A stretch of DNA of 64,000 nt, taken from contig NZ_PGVA01000004.1 in the NCBI RefSeq assembly GCF_002860125.1, positions 62,001-126,000 of the forward strand, in the 5' to 3' direction. This DNA is from Bacillus canaveralius. Lineage in GTDB: Bacteria > Bacillota > Bacilli > Bacillales > Cytobacillaceae. Under the pieces are notes generated by a model that saw nothing but the letters and a program-made list of their open reading frames with translations, was not told the origin of the DNA and did not search any database. A program made the translations under genes and the position numbers. This document shows positions 18,380-25,601 of this stretch, piece by piece (the stretch's first letter is position 1; each line of letters starts with the position of its first letter).

Positions 18380-18628
18380 ATGTCAAATCAAAATCAAAAC
18401 CAAAACAACAACGGAAATAATATGGCACAGAATGTTGCTAATAGAGTTAAAAACAGTGCTGATGTAGTCTTTGATGCAGCTCAAAATACGATCGAAGCAA
18501 CAGAGAATGTTACGATGAACGCTGTTGATCAAACAGCTAACGTGATCGACCGAGCAACAAACGGTGTAAGCAAAGCGATCGGTAATCAACAAAATAGAAA
18601 CCAAAATAGGCAACAAAACAACGAGTAG
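18380..18628 (+). CDS. Small Asn/Gln-rich protein with LEA-like amphipathic core
   Basis: An 82-residue protein. Its N-terminus (NQNQNQNNNGNN) and C-terminus (NQQNRNQNRQQNNE) are Asn/Gln runs. The middle has regularly spaced Val/Ala and polar residues (AADVVFDAAQNT, NAVDQTANVIDRATNG), like the 11-residue amphipathic repeats of LEA proteins. ATG 18380 follows AGGAGGTGAG, a very strong site. I do not recognise a family. Composition and strong translation fit a stress or spore-associated protein, but that is inference. Confidence 0.65.
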   Translation: MSNQNQNQNNNGNNMAQNVANRVKNSADVVFDAAQNTIEATENVTMNAVDQTANVIDRATNGVSKAIGNQQNRNQNRQQNNE

Positions 18629-18684
18629 CTGTAATATATTACATTACCCATCTGGATCTCGCCTGTGGGATAATGCCAGATTTG

Positions 18685-18723
18685 AAAAAATAAGCGGGGC
18701 CTTTGGCCGCGTTTATTTTTTTT
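18685..18723. terminator. Bidirectional terminator before the chemoreceptor gene end
   Basis: Stem GCGGGGCC with GGCCGC, loop TTT, A-tract on the left and T-tract on the right. Confidence 0.75.
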
Positions 18724-20443
18724 CATTGTAATGGTAATGTTTCGTTAATTCGGATAATTCATCTGATAAAGTCATTAGTTTCTCACCCGCAGAATGGCTA
18801 AGCTTTACTTTTTCCATTTGCTGCTTTGAAGCTGACATCATTTCTTCTGCACTGGCAACAGTTTGCTGTGACACGAAAACGAAGCTTTCCGATGCTTGCT
18901 CCATTTTAGGCAGCGTATCGTTCAACCCTGACAGTAATGCTTGTACATTAGCAATCATTTCATTAACCGCTTCAATCTCCAGCATTAAGCTGTCAAAAGT
19001 CTGTCTGCTCACAGAGGCATTATTTAAGTGACTTTCAAGTCCTGTCAGCATTTTCTCGAATTCGTCTGAAGCTTTCAGGGAAACAGTTTCCATTTGATGA
19101 ATCGTTGTCGTAATTTCGTCAGCAGCCCGTGACGACTGGTCTGCTAACTTTCTGACCTCACCCGCAACGACAGCGAAGCCTTTTCCCGACTCACCCGCCC
19201 TGGCTGCTTCAATGGCAGCATTTAGTGATAACAGTTTGGTTTGTTCGGCGATTTCTTGAATTAAGTTGATTACTTTCGCAATCGACGAGGAATGGTTCTT
19301 AACCGCGTGAATCGTTTCAGTAACTCCGCGAAACTCACCAGCAAATCCTGTTATAGACTCAGCCATCGCGGCAACACTCTTTTCTCCATGGACAGCTGAA
19401 CGGTTCATCGCGGCCGCTTTATCGGTAATATGCTCAATGTTCATAAAAATATTGCTGATCGACCTTTTCATTTCATGGAACGTGTGAACACTTTCTTCTG
19501 AGCTTCCGGCTGTTTGTTCGGCTCCTGCTTTGACAACCTGAATCGCCTCCACTAACTGACGATTTTGACTGATCACATCGCTGGATATTTCCCTGAGCTC
19601 ATTACCTGTTATCGACAGGTTGTTTGTTGTGCCGGAAATATTAAATAGCAAGTCCCTCATTTGCAAGACCATCGCCTGAACGCTTTTAATTAAAGAATTG
19701 ATTTCGGGTGTCGACGGCTTCGCCTCTATTTGTAGATCCAAATTGCCATTTCTGATTTCCTTCATCACTTCGTGCAGGTTGGATATAGGCTTTGTCAAAC
19801 TTCTAACAAGAAGAGTGATAATAACCGAGGTCACCACAAGGCTGATCAGAACGGTAATAACCATATATGTAGCCATTTCATTGATATTTTTTAAGTATAA
19901 TTTCTGCGGAATGACGATCACATAAATCCCATTTAGCTCCTGTATATTATGAAAAGAGATCGTATATAGCTCGCGATTAATCTCGCGGTGAAGAATCCCT
20001 TTTTGCTGCGAGCGAATGTCGGTCAGGACCGAATCGGGAAAAACGAGCTTAGAGTTCCGGCTAACCTGAAACGGTTCAACACCTTTTTGATTTATTAAAA
20101 AATAATCCCCTTTTAAATCGTCCTGGGCCATATCGGCATCCTGCGATTTAATGACTTGATCCATTTTTTCGCTGAATTTCTCTTCCTTGCCAACGTAAAT
20201 CAACATTAAGTTCTTCGCCATTTCACTAATGGTGGCTGCTTCTTTTTCAAGGCGCTGCTCCATCAATTGCACTGTCGTTTCTTTTGATTTTACAAAGGAA
20301 ATATAAGCAATGCTTGATATCGTGACAAGCAATAGGCTGAGGATGATCGCCAGCAATCTTGCCTGTAAAGACAGTCTGGAAAGCATTCCGCCCCAGATTT
20401 CGCCACTTGCCATTTTTATCTGTTTAAGCCCAAGCCGATCCAA
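18713..20443 (-). CDS. Methyl-accepting chemotaxis protein
   Basis: A 576-residue transmembrane chemoreceptor. TM1 is at about residues 31-50. An extracytoplasmic sensor follows, with PAS/Cache-like features in the DYFLINQKG and [10 protein letters not shown] segments. TM2 is near 190-212, with a HAMP linker ([13 protein letters not shown]) and a long signalling domain. The hairpin tip [21 protein letters not shown] is canonical for CheA/CheW contact. The TTG start at 20443 follows GGGAGGGGGC. The ligand cannot be predicted. It is monocistronic, in the position where B. subtilis has yqgA. Confidence 0.9.
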   Translation of the reverse strand: MDRLGLKQIKMASGEIWGGMLSRLSLQARLLAIILSLLLVTISSIAYISFVKSKETTVQLMEQRLEKEAATISEMAKNLMLIYVGKEEKFSEKMDQVIKSQDADMAQDDLKGDYFLINQKGVEPFQVSRNSKLVFPDSVLTDIRSQQKGILHREINRELYTISFHNIQELNGIYVIVIPQKLYLKNINEMATYMVITVLISLVVTSVIITLLVRSLTKPISNLHEVMKEIRNGNLDLQIEAKPSTPEINSLIKSVQAMVLQMRDLLFNISGTTNNLSITGNELREISSDVISQNRQLVEAIQVVKAGAEQTAGSSEESVHTFHEMKRSISNIFMNIEHITDKAAAMNRSAVHGEKSVAAMAESITGFAGEFRGVTETIHAVKNHSSSIAKVINLIQEIAEQTKLLSLNAAIEAARAGESGKGFAVVAGEVRKLADQSSRAADEITTTIHQMETVSLKASDEFEKMLTGLESHLNNASVSRQTFDSLMLEIEAVNEMIANVQALLSGLNDTLPKMEQASESFVFVSQQTVASAEEMMSASKQQMEKVKLSHSAGEKLMTLSDELSELTKHYHYNEKK

Positions 20444-20609
20444 TTAAATGCCCCCTCCCAAATTAAATGCAACTTTAGTATGAAGGAGGTTTGTTAAGGG
20501 ATTGTTAAGATTTATTATATTTAATCTTAATTTGGATCGTTTTGCCTGCAACTTTATTCCTAAACATTTTTTAAAATGGATTGCAATGTTTTCCGCAGAT
20601 ATTTATTGC

Positions 20610-20645
20610 AAAAAAAATAAACGAGGCTGAATAGGCCCCGTTTAC
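20610..20645 (-). terminator. Terminator after yqgB
   Basis: On the minus strand, stem AAACGGGGC with GCCTCGTTT (one mismatch), followed by ATTTTTTT. Confidence 0.8.
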
Positions 20646-21412
20646 TCTTTTACGGTAGGTTTCGGTATTTCTTTTATTGCCAAATAGAGCATCAGCAGCG
20701 ATACGAACCAGTGGATTAAAAATCCGCCTGGAACCTGGGTTTGCAGTGCTCCCATAATGGCAAAAAATATCGTTGGCAATGTAACGCTGTATGCAGCCAT
20801 TCTCCACAAATGGCGGTATTGCAAATTCCTGCCTGCAAGGTTTTTTAACATTAACCCAAAGAAGGCAAGGATCGATATTTCAACAAATTTAATTGCGCTT
20901 GAAAATAAATAAATGACGACAATCATTACGGGAACAAGGATCCCCATCATTGAATCGAGATTGGTAAGTAACTGGGTTACGTCATTCTTTGTTAGATTTA
21001 AACCGAGCATTGAGTACGGGTGAACCTGATCTTGGCCGCCGGCTACTAATACCAGTTCATTTTGTAGAAGCGCAACAGCATTATCCTCGTTGCTCAAGTC
21101 TTTCTCACTTACTGCGCCCGTTGGATCGACGATGATCGTAAAACCGTCTTTATTGATTGTAACCGGACGATTCTCTTCGGAGGAAAGCTGGCCGTTCTCA
21201 ATAGTGAAATCGGGCATATCCTCTTCGATCGATTCGCGGGCAGTATTCACCCCGTCAATTAATGCCGTGCTAAGAAAGTACGACGATGGAATAATCGACA
21301 AGAGGGTAAGAAAGAAAATATACAAGATCGTTTTGCCAATTCCCTGAAATCGAAATAATGCTATGTCTTTTGGAGAATACAAGCTTTTAAAAAATTGTTT
21401 AAATATATTCAT
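20642..21412 (-). CDS. yqgB: DUF1189 membrane protein YqgB
   Basis: A 256-residue protein of the DUF1189 family. TM1 is near residues 28-48. A large extracytoplasmic domain follows (about 50-150), then about four C-terminal transmembrane segments starting at LVPVMIVVIYLFSS. The N-terminus FKSLYSPKDIALFRFQG is typical. Function unknown. It lies between the chemoreceptor and yqgC as in the B. subtilis yqgB-yqgC region. Confidence 0.82.
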   Translation of the reverse strand: MNIFKQFFKSLYSPKDIALFRFQGIGKTILYIFFLTLLSIIPSSYFLSTALIDGVNTARESIEEDMPDFTIENGQLSSEENRPVTINKDGFTIIVDPTGAVSEKDLSNEDNAVALLQNELVLVAGGQDQVHPYSMLGLNLTKNDVTQLLTNLDSMMGILVPVMIVVIYLFSSAIKFVEISILAFFGLMLKNLAGRNLQYRHLWRMAAYSVTLPTIFFAIMGALQTQVPGGFLIHWFVSLLMLYLAIKEIPKPTVKE

Positions 21413-21590
21413 TTAACTACACACCCCTACCTAAGTCTTGCTTTCTTATTGTAGCTTTATCACTTTTTAAGCACAAGCTTTGTTGCTCCTTGTGTTCGAA
21501 AATATTACACGAATCACACCAAAAACGATCAGGCAAGGTTTGTCGAAAAAAATAATAGTATATATAATAGCCATAAGTGTTTTATTATAA

Positions 21591-21745
21591 CTGAGAAAAT
21601 TTACAAAGTATTAAGCAAACCGAAAAACGAATTAATTGTCTTAATAAACGAGGACGTTTCAGTAAGAGAGGAATAGTACTGTGTGAATTTTAAATAATTG
21701 TTCGTTTTTCGATTAAAGAAAAGCTTTATAAAAATAAAAAAGTTG
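21591..21745 (+). repeat. MITE-like hairpin element, copy 4 (diverged)
   Basis: About 155 bp. The left part CTGAGAAAATTTACAAAGT and AAACCGAAAAACGAATTAATTGTC matches copies 1 and 2, and TTGTTCGTTTTTCGATTAAAG matches the inner right arm. The right terminus is degraded. It ends about 13 bases before the preferred yqgC start, inside its leader. The rest of the gap (21413-21590) contains only AT-rich sequence that probably holds the yqgB promoter. Confidence 0.7.
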
Positions 21746-21758
21746 AAGGATGAATGGT

Positions 21759-22241
21759 ATGGAATACGTCTATTGGGCGGCCGTTATATTAATGTTTATT
21801 GTTGCTTTTGCCGGGTTGGTTTTTCCGATCATCCCGAGCGCTTTGTTCTTGCTGGGCGGTTTCTTGCTTTATGGCTTGTTTTTCTCTTTTGAACCGTTGG
21901 GCTGGCTGTTCTGGATCATACAAGGTTTGTTTGTGATTCTATTATTTGGGGCCGATTATATCGCCAATTTAATAGGTGTAAAGAAATATGGAGGTTCGAA
22001 AGCAGGCGTATGGGGAAGTACGATCGGGCTCTTGATCGGGCCATTTGTTATTCCGGTGCTGGGAATTCTGATCGGCCCATTTCTTGGCGCGATTATTGCC
22101 GAACTGCTGATTAACAAGAAGGACATCAAATCAGCGACAAAAATCGGATTTGGCTCGGTGATCGGTTTTGTCAGCAGTGTTGTGACAAAAGCGCTGATCC
22201 AGGCCGTCATGATCATTTATTTTTTGATTTTAGTTCTGTAA
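21759..22241 (+). CDS. yqgC: DUF456 membrane protein YqgC
   Basis: A 160-residue, very hydrophobic DUF456 protein. The typical GLVFPIIPSALFLLGGF and GSTIGLLIGPFVIPVLG segments suggest about four membrane helices with glycine-rich packing. ATG 21759 is chosen because GAAGGAT lies eight bases upstream; ATG 21750 would overlap that site. The neighbour sodA lies downstream as in B. subtilis. Function unknown. Confidence 0.82.
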   Translation: MEYVYWAAVILMFIVAFAGLVFPIIPSALFLLGGFLLYGLFFSFEPLGWLFWIIQGLFVILLFGADYIANLIGVKKYGGSKAGVWGSTIGLLIGPFVIPVLGILIGPFLGAIIAELLINKKDIKSATKIGFGSVIGFVSSVVTKALIQAVMIIYFLILVL

Positions 22242-22247
22242 AAAGGG

Positions 22248-22294
22248 AGGACATTTGCAAAGTGACCTATATGGAGTTTGGAAATGTCCTTTTA
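22248..22294 (+). terminator. Probable terminator after yqgC
   Basis: Stem AAGGGAGGACATTT-type arm paired through AGGACATTT with AAATGTCCT, long loop of about 25 bases, followed by TTTT. Confidence 0.5.
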
Positions 22295-22346
22295 AGGAAC
22301 CGATAGAAATAACCGCTGAAAAGCGCTAAGTCTAGACTGGCTGTCA

Positions 22347-23042
22347 TTAATTTAAGCCGCAAATTTCAAACGGACAGTTTTGGCAGTCAACTTCCTGTCG
22401 CAAATAATTTAAGTCCTTGACCACAAATTTTTGCTGGTCATAGGAAATCACATCAAGCTCCCGCAATTCCTTCAGCATTCTTTGGATGACTTCCCTTGTA
22501 CCGTATGTTAAATTGGCGAGCTCCTGGTGGGTAAGCGGAATATCGATGAGGATGCCTTCATCAGTCATCACGCCATAGCTGTTGCAAAGGCGGATCATGA
22601 TCGAATAAAGGCCGCCCTTTTTTCCGTGCATAATTAAGTCCTGGCACTTCATCTGCGCTTTTAAGTAGCGGGTGCTCAGCCATACTGTCAGGGCATTTAA
22701 CGCCCGGTGGTCATGTGCAATATAATGTTCAAAGTGCTCACGCTTGATCATCAGCATTTCGCAATCGCTCATCGTTTTGGCAAAGAAATGATATCGATCG
22801 GAATTCTTAAATAATTGATATTCAATGAGAAGTTCTTCTCCATTCAGGATTTTAAGAATAAATTCTTTTCCTTTTAAGTGAATTCTCCCCAGAGCAACAG
22901 TGCCTTCCAAAAGAATATAAATATGCTGGACAGGATCTTTTTCCTGAAAAAGAATTGTGCCAGCTTTCACTTTCTGAACCGTTTCTTTATCGACAAAATG
23001 TTGCAGCAGTAAACTATAAAGTGATAGATTGATCTCTCCCAT
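22347..23042 (-). CDS. CRP/Fnr family regulator with C-terminal Cys cluster (Fnr-like)
   Basis: A 231-residue transcription factor. The N-terminal cyclic-nucleotide-binding-type barrel includes ILLEGTVALG. A dimer helix follows, then a winged helix (LTHQELANLTYGTREVIQRML). It ends CQNCPFEICGLN, almost the same as my recollection of the B. subtilis Fnr C-terminus that holds a [4Fe-4S] cluster. The Asp in QDLIMHGKKG aligns with the Asp reported as fourth ligand there. This predicts oxygen or redox sensing. ATG 23042 follows AAGGGAG. It diverges from sodA, a suggestive partner for a redox regulator. Confidence 0.82.
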   Translation of the reverse strand: MGEINLSLYSLLLQHFVDKETVQKVKAGTILFQEKDPVQHIYILLEGTVALGRIHLKGKEFILKILNGEELLIEYQLFKNSDRYHFFAKTMSDCEMLMIKREHFEHYIAHDHRALNALTVWLSTRYLKAQMKCQDLIMHGKKGGLYSIMIRLCNSYGVMTDEGILIDIPLTHQELANLTYGTREVIQRMLKELRELDVISYDQQKFVVKDLNYLRQEVDCQNCPFEICGLN

Positions 23043-23308
23043 GTATGCCACTCCCTTTAGTTCTTACACCTTTGATTTAAAAGAAGTATTTATAACATGT
23101 CAATATGGTTTTTCCAATTAATGGCTGTTATTTTTGGGACAAGCAACTTATATCATTTACAGGAAAGGGATTACTTGAAAAATGACAACTTTTCGAAACA
23201 ATGACCCGGGTACCCAGTCGCCCCGGTTCGTTCAATAAGGAATGAGGTCAATTATCCCAAAATACACTTTTAACAATGAAAATAGTGGAAATATTATAAG
23301 CATTTTAT
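23043..23308. other. Divergent control region between Fnr-like gene and sodA
   Basis: About 360 bp separate the two starts. The sodA promoter lies at 23309-23337. No convincing Fnr-type TGTGA-N6-TCACA site or other operator was found by eye in the rest. A GC-rich patch (GACCCGGGTACCCAGTCG) at about 23202-23219 contains the short palindrome GGGTACCC, with no known meaning. Confidence 0.4.
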
Positions 23309-23337
23309 TTGAAACGCTTACCGAACTTTGGTAATCT
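23309..23337 (+). promoter_or_regulatory. Sigma-A promoter of sodA
   Basis: TTGAAA at 23309-23314 and TAATCT at 23332-23337 are separated by exactly 17 bases, 65 bases before the start codon. Confidence 0.65.
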
Positions 23338-23402
23338 TATGCTGAAGTGCTTAAGATCAAATCTTGAACACTAACTTTACGATACATAAGGAGGAAATAA
23401 TG

Positions 23403-24011
23403 ATGGCTTTTGAATTACCGCAATTACCTTATGCTTACGATGCATTGGAACCAAACATCGACAAAGAAACGATGAACATTCATCACACAAAGCACCATAA
23501 CACATATGTGACAAACTTAAATAACGCTTTAGAAGGAAACGAAGAGCTACTTTCAAAAACTGTAGAAGAGGTTATTTCCAATTTGGACGCAGTTCCTGAA
23601 ACTGTTCGCACAGCTGTGCGCAATAATGGCGGTGGACATGCAAACCATACGTTATTCTGGCAAATCCTTTCTCCAAACGGCGGCGGAGAGCCGACTGGCG
23701 AATTGGCAGATGCAATCAACAGCAAGTTCGGCAGCCTTGAAGCGTTCAAAGAAGAATTTTCAAAAGCAGCTACAACTCGTTTTGGCTCAGGTTGGGCATG
23801 GCTTGCAGTCAACAATGGCGAACTGGAAGTATCAAGCACTCCAAATCAGGATAATCCGTTAATGGAAGGCAAGACGCCGGTTCTTGGACTTGATGTTTGG
23901 GAACATTCTTACTACCTTAAATATCAAAACCGCCGTCCAGAATACATCAATGCATTCTGGAATGTTGTAAATTGGGATGAAGTATCCAAGCGTTATAGCG
24001 CGGCGAAATAA
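23403..24011 (+). CDS. sodA: Superoxide dismutase SodA (Mn type)
   Basis: Manganese/iron superoxide dismutase, converting superoxide to oxygen and peroxide in the cytoplasm. Metal ligands are His27 in NIHHTKHH, His in [10 protein letters not shown], Asp in LDVWEHSYY and the His that follows. The overall sequence is close to B. subtilis SodA, with 202 residues. ATG 23403 is chosen with AAGGAGG eight bases upstream; the ATG at 23400 is also possible. Confidence 0.97.
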   Translation: MAFELPQLPYAYDALEPNIDKETMNIHHTKHHNTYVTNLNNALEGNEELLSKTVEEVISNLDAVPETVRTAVRNNGGGHANHTLFWQILSPNGGGEPTGELADAINSKFGSLEAFKEEFSKAATTRFGSGWAWLAVNNGELEVSSTPNQDNPLMEGKTPVLGLDVWEHSYYLKYQNRRPEYINAFWNVVNWDEVSKRYSAAK

Positions 24012-24021
24012 TTTATAAATG

Positions 24022-24060
24022 AAGACCCCTGTCAGAGATTGTCCGGCAGGGGTTTTTATA
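24022..24060 (+). terminator. Terminator after sodA
   Basis: Stem GACCCCTG with CAGGGGTT and a T tract. Confidence 0.85.
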
Positions 24061-24085
24061 TGTATTAAAAATACTTGGCCGGTTT

Positions 24086-24217
24086 ATGATCATAACTCAT
24101 GATCGACGCGAAGAATTAAAGGAAAGACTCCGTGCTTTAACAGCAAACTTTCAGAATCAAAAGCATTCAGTCCTCATCCATATCCCTTTTTCGCTAGAAA
24201 GTGCATACACGAGTTGA
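24086..24217 (+). pseudogene. 43-codon frame, possible isochorismate-synthase N-terminal remnant
   Basis: The frame reads MIITHDRREELKERLRAL and continues to HSVLIHIPFSLES before a stop. This recalls the start of MenF/DhbC-type isochorismate synthases of bacilli, which begin with a similar charged helix followed by a VLI strand. There is no ribosome binding site and no continuation in any frame. It may be a gene fragment or chance; similarity is from memory only. Confidence 0.25.
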
Positions 24218-24222
24218 TTTTG

Positions 24223-24260
24223 TTGAAAACTACCCCTGTGATACAAAGGGGAGTTTTTTT
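24223..24260 (+). promoter_or_regulatory. Terminator-like hairpin overlapping the yqgE ribosome site
   Basis: CTACCCCT pairs with AGGGGAG, leaving one bulged A, and is followed directly by seven T residues and the ATG. The 3' arm contains the Shine-Dalgarno sequence AGGGGAG. The hairpin could stop transcription or hide the ribosome site, so it may regulate the MFS gene. Confidence 0.5.
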
Positions 24261-25475
24261 ATGAACTTGAAAAAATTGATCGGAGATGTCGAGCTTACAA
24301 GAGATTTAAGTTTATTGCTGTTGATTGGCGGCCTTTATTCATTGAGTGTTGCCCTTTCCAATACATTTGTTAACATTTATCTTTGGAAACAATCCGGTGA
24401 GTTTATGGATTTGGGATTATATAATTTATCGGTCGTCGTGCTTCAGCCGATCACTTTCATTTTGGCGGGCCGATGGGCGAAGAAAATTGACAGGGTAATT
24501 GTTTTGCGGATTGGCGTTATTTTTTTAGCCTCATTTTATTTGGCGGTCCTGTTTATAGGAACAGACGCGTCGAGCTTTTTACTGCTCCTCGGGGGGCTGC
24601 TCGGGATCGGCTATGGTTTTTACTGGCTCGCCTTTAATGTGCTAACCTTTGAAATTACCGAACCGGAAACGCGGGATTTCTTTAATGGTTTTCTCGGAAT
24701 CTTGAACTCGATTGGCGGGATGATCGGACCGATTGCTGCAGGTTTTATTATTTCGCGGCTTGAGAATTTTACCGGCTATTCAATCGTCTTTGGTTTATCT
24801 TTAACATTGTTTTCAGCAGCCGTGTTTTTTAGCTTCTTTTTAAAAAGAAGGCCTGCGCAGGGGCGCTACTGGTTTCAGCGCATCCTTTCCGAACGAAACT
24901 ATAATCGGAATTGGCGGCTGATTACAAATGCACATTTTTTTCAAGGGTTGCGTGAAGGCACATTTGTTTTTATCGTTTCTGTGTTTGTGTTTATTTCAAC
25001 AGGAAGTGAAATGGCACTCGGAGCTTTTGGGTTGATTAATTCAGGGATTGCCTTTATTACATACTATATCGTTTCAAGGATGATTAAAAAGAGAAACCGG
25101 AAACAGGCGATTTTGATTGGCGGTTTGATTTTATATGGATCGATCTTCCTGATTGTCTTCGAACCTACATTTACAAAGATGCTGGTTTACGCAGCGGTCA
25201 TCGCGATTGCCTATCCGCTTCTTCTTGTTCCATATGTGTCGCTCACCTATGATGTGATTGGCAGGGGGTGGAAAGCTGCGGAAATGAGAATCGAATATAT
25301 TGTTGTCCGCGAGCTCTTTTTAAATTCGGGAAGGATCGTGTCAATTTCTTTATTTCTGCTCGCAATTACCTTTTTTAACAGCGAAAAAAGCATTCCTATT
25401 CTGCTGCTCATCCTTGGAGCCGGCCATTCCCTCATCTACTTATGTGTCCGCAATATTCATTTTTCTTCACCTTGA
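24261..25475 (+). CDS. yqgE: MFS transporter YqgE
   Basis: A 404-residue major facilitator with about twelve transmembrane segments and a central cytoplasmic loop around residue 200 (FLKRRPAQGRYWFQR). Substrate unknown. ATG 24261 follows AGGGGAG; an upstream ATG at 24201 would put the hairpin inside the gene. Position between sodA and pbpA matches B. subtilis yqgE. See the hairpin at 24223. Confidence 0.82.
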   Translation: MNLKKLIGDVELTRDLSLLLLIGGLYSLSVALSNTFVNIYLWKQSGEFMDLGLYNLSVVVLQPITFILAGRWAKKIDRVIVLRIGVIFLASFYLAVLFIGTDASSFLLLLGGLLGIGYGFYWLAFNVLTFEITEPETRDFFNGFLGILNSIGGMIGPIAAGFIISRLENFTGYSIVFGLSLTLFSAAVFFSFFLKRRPAQGRYWFQRILSERNYNRNWRLITNAHFFQGLREGTFVFIVSVFVFISTGSEMALGAFGLINSGIAFITYYIVSRMIKKRNRKQAILIGGLILYGSIFLIVFEPTFTKMLVYAAVIAIAYPLLLVPYVSLTYDVIGRGWKAAEMRIEYIVVRELFLNSGRIVSISLFLLAITFFNSEKSIPILLLILGAGHSLIYLCVRNIHFSSP

Positions 25476-25601
25476 CGGGGAATTCGACAAATTCTTCGTT
25501 TTTATTTCTGGAAAATGCGGTTAGTAATAGATAAATCGATCTTTTTCTTATAGAATAAAGAATAGAAAAATGTAATCCTTTTATAAGGGAAGTGTGGAGA
25601 G

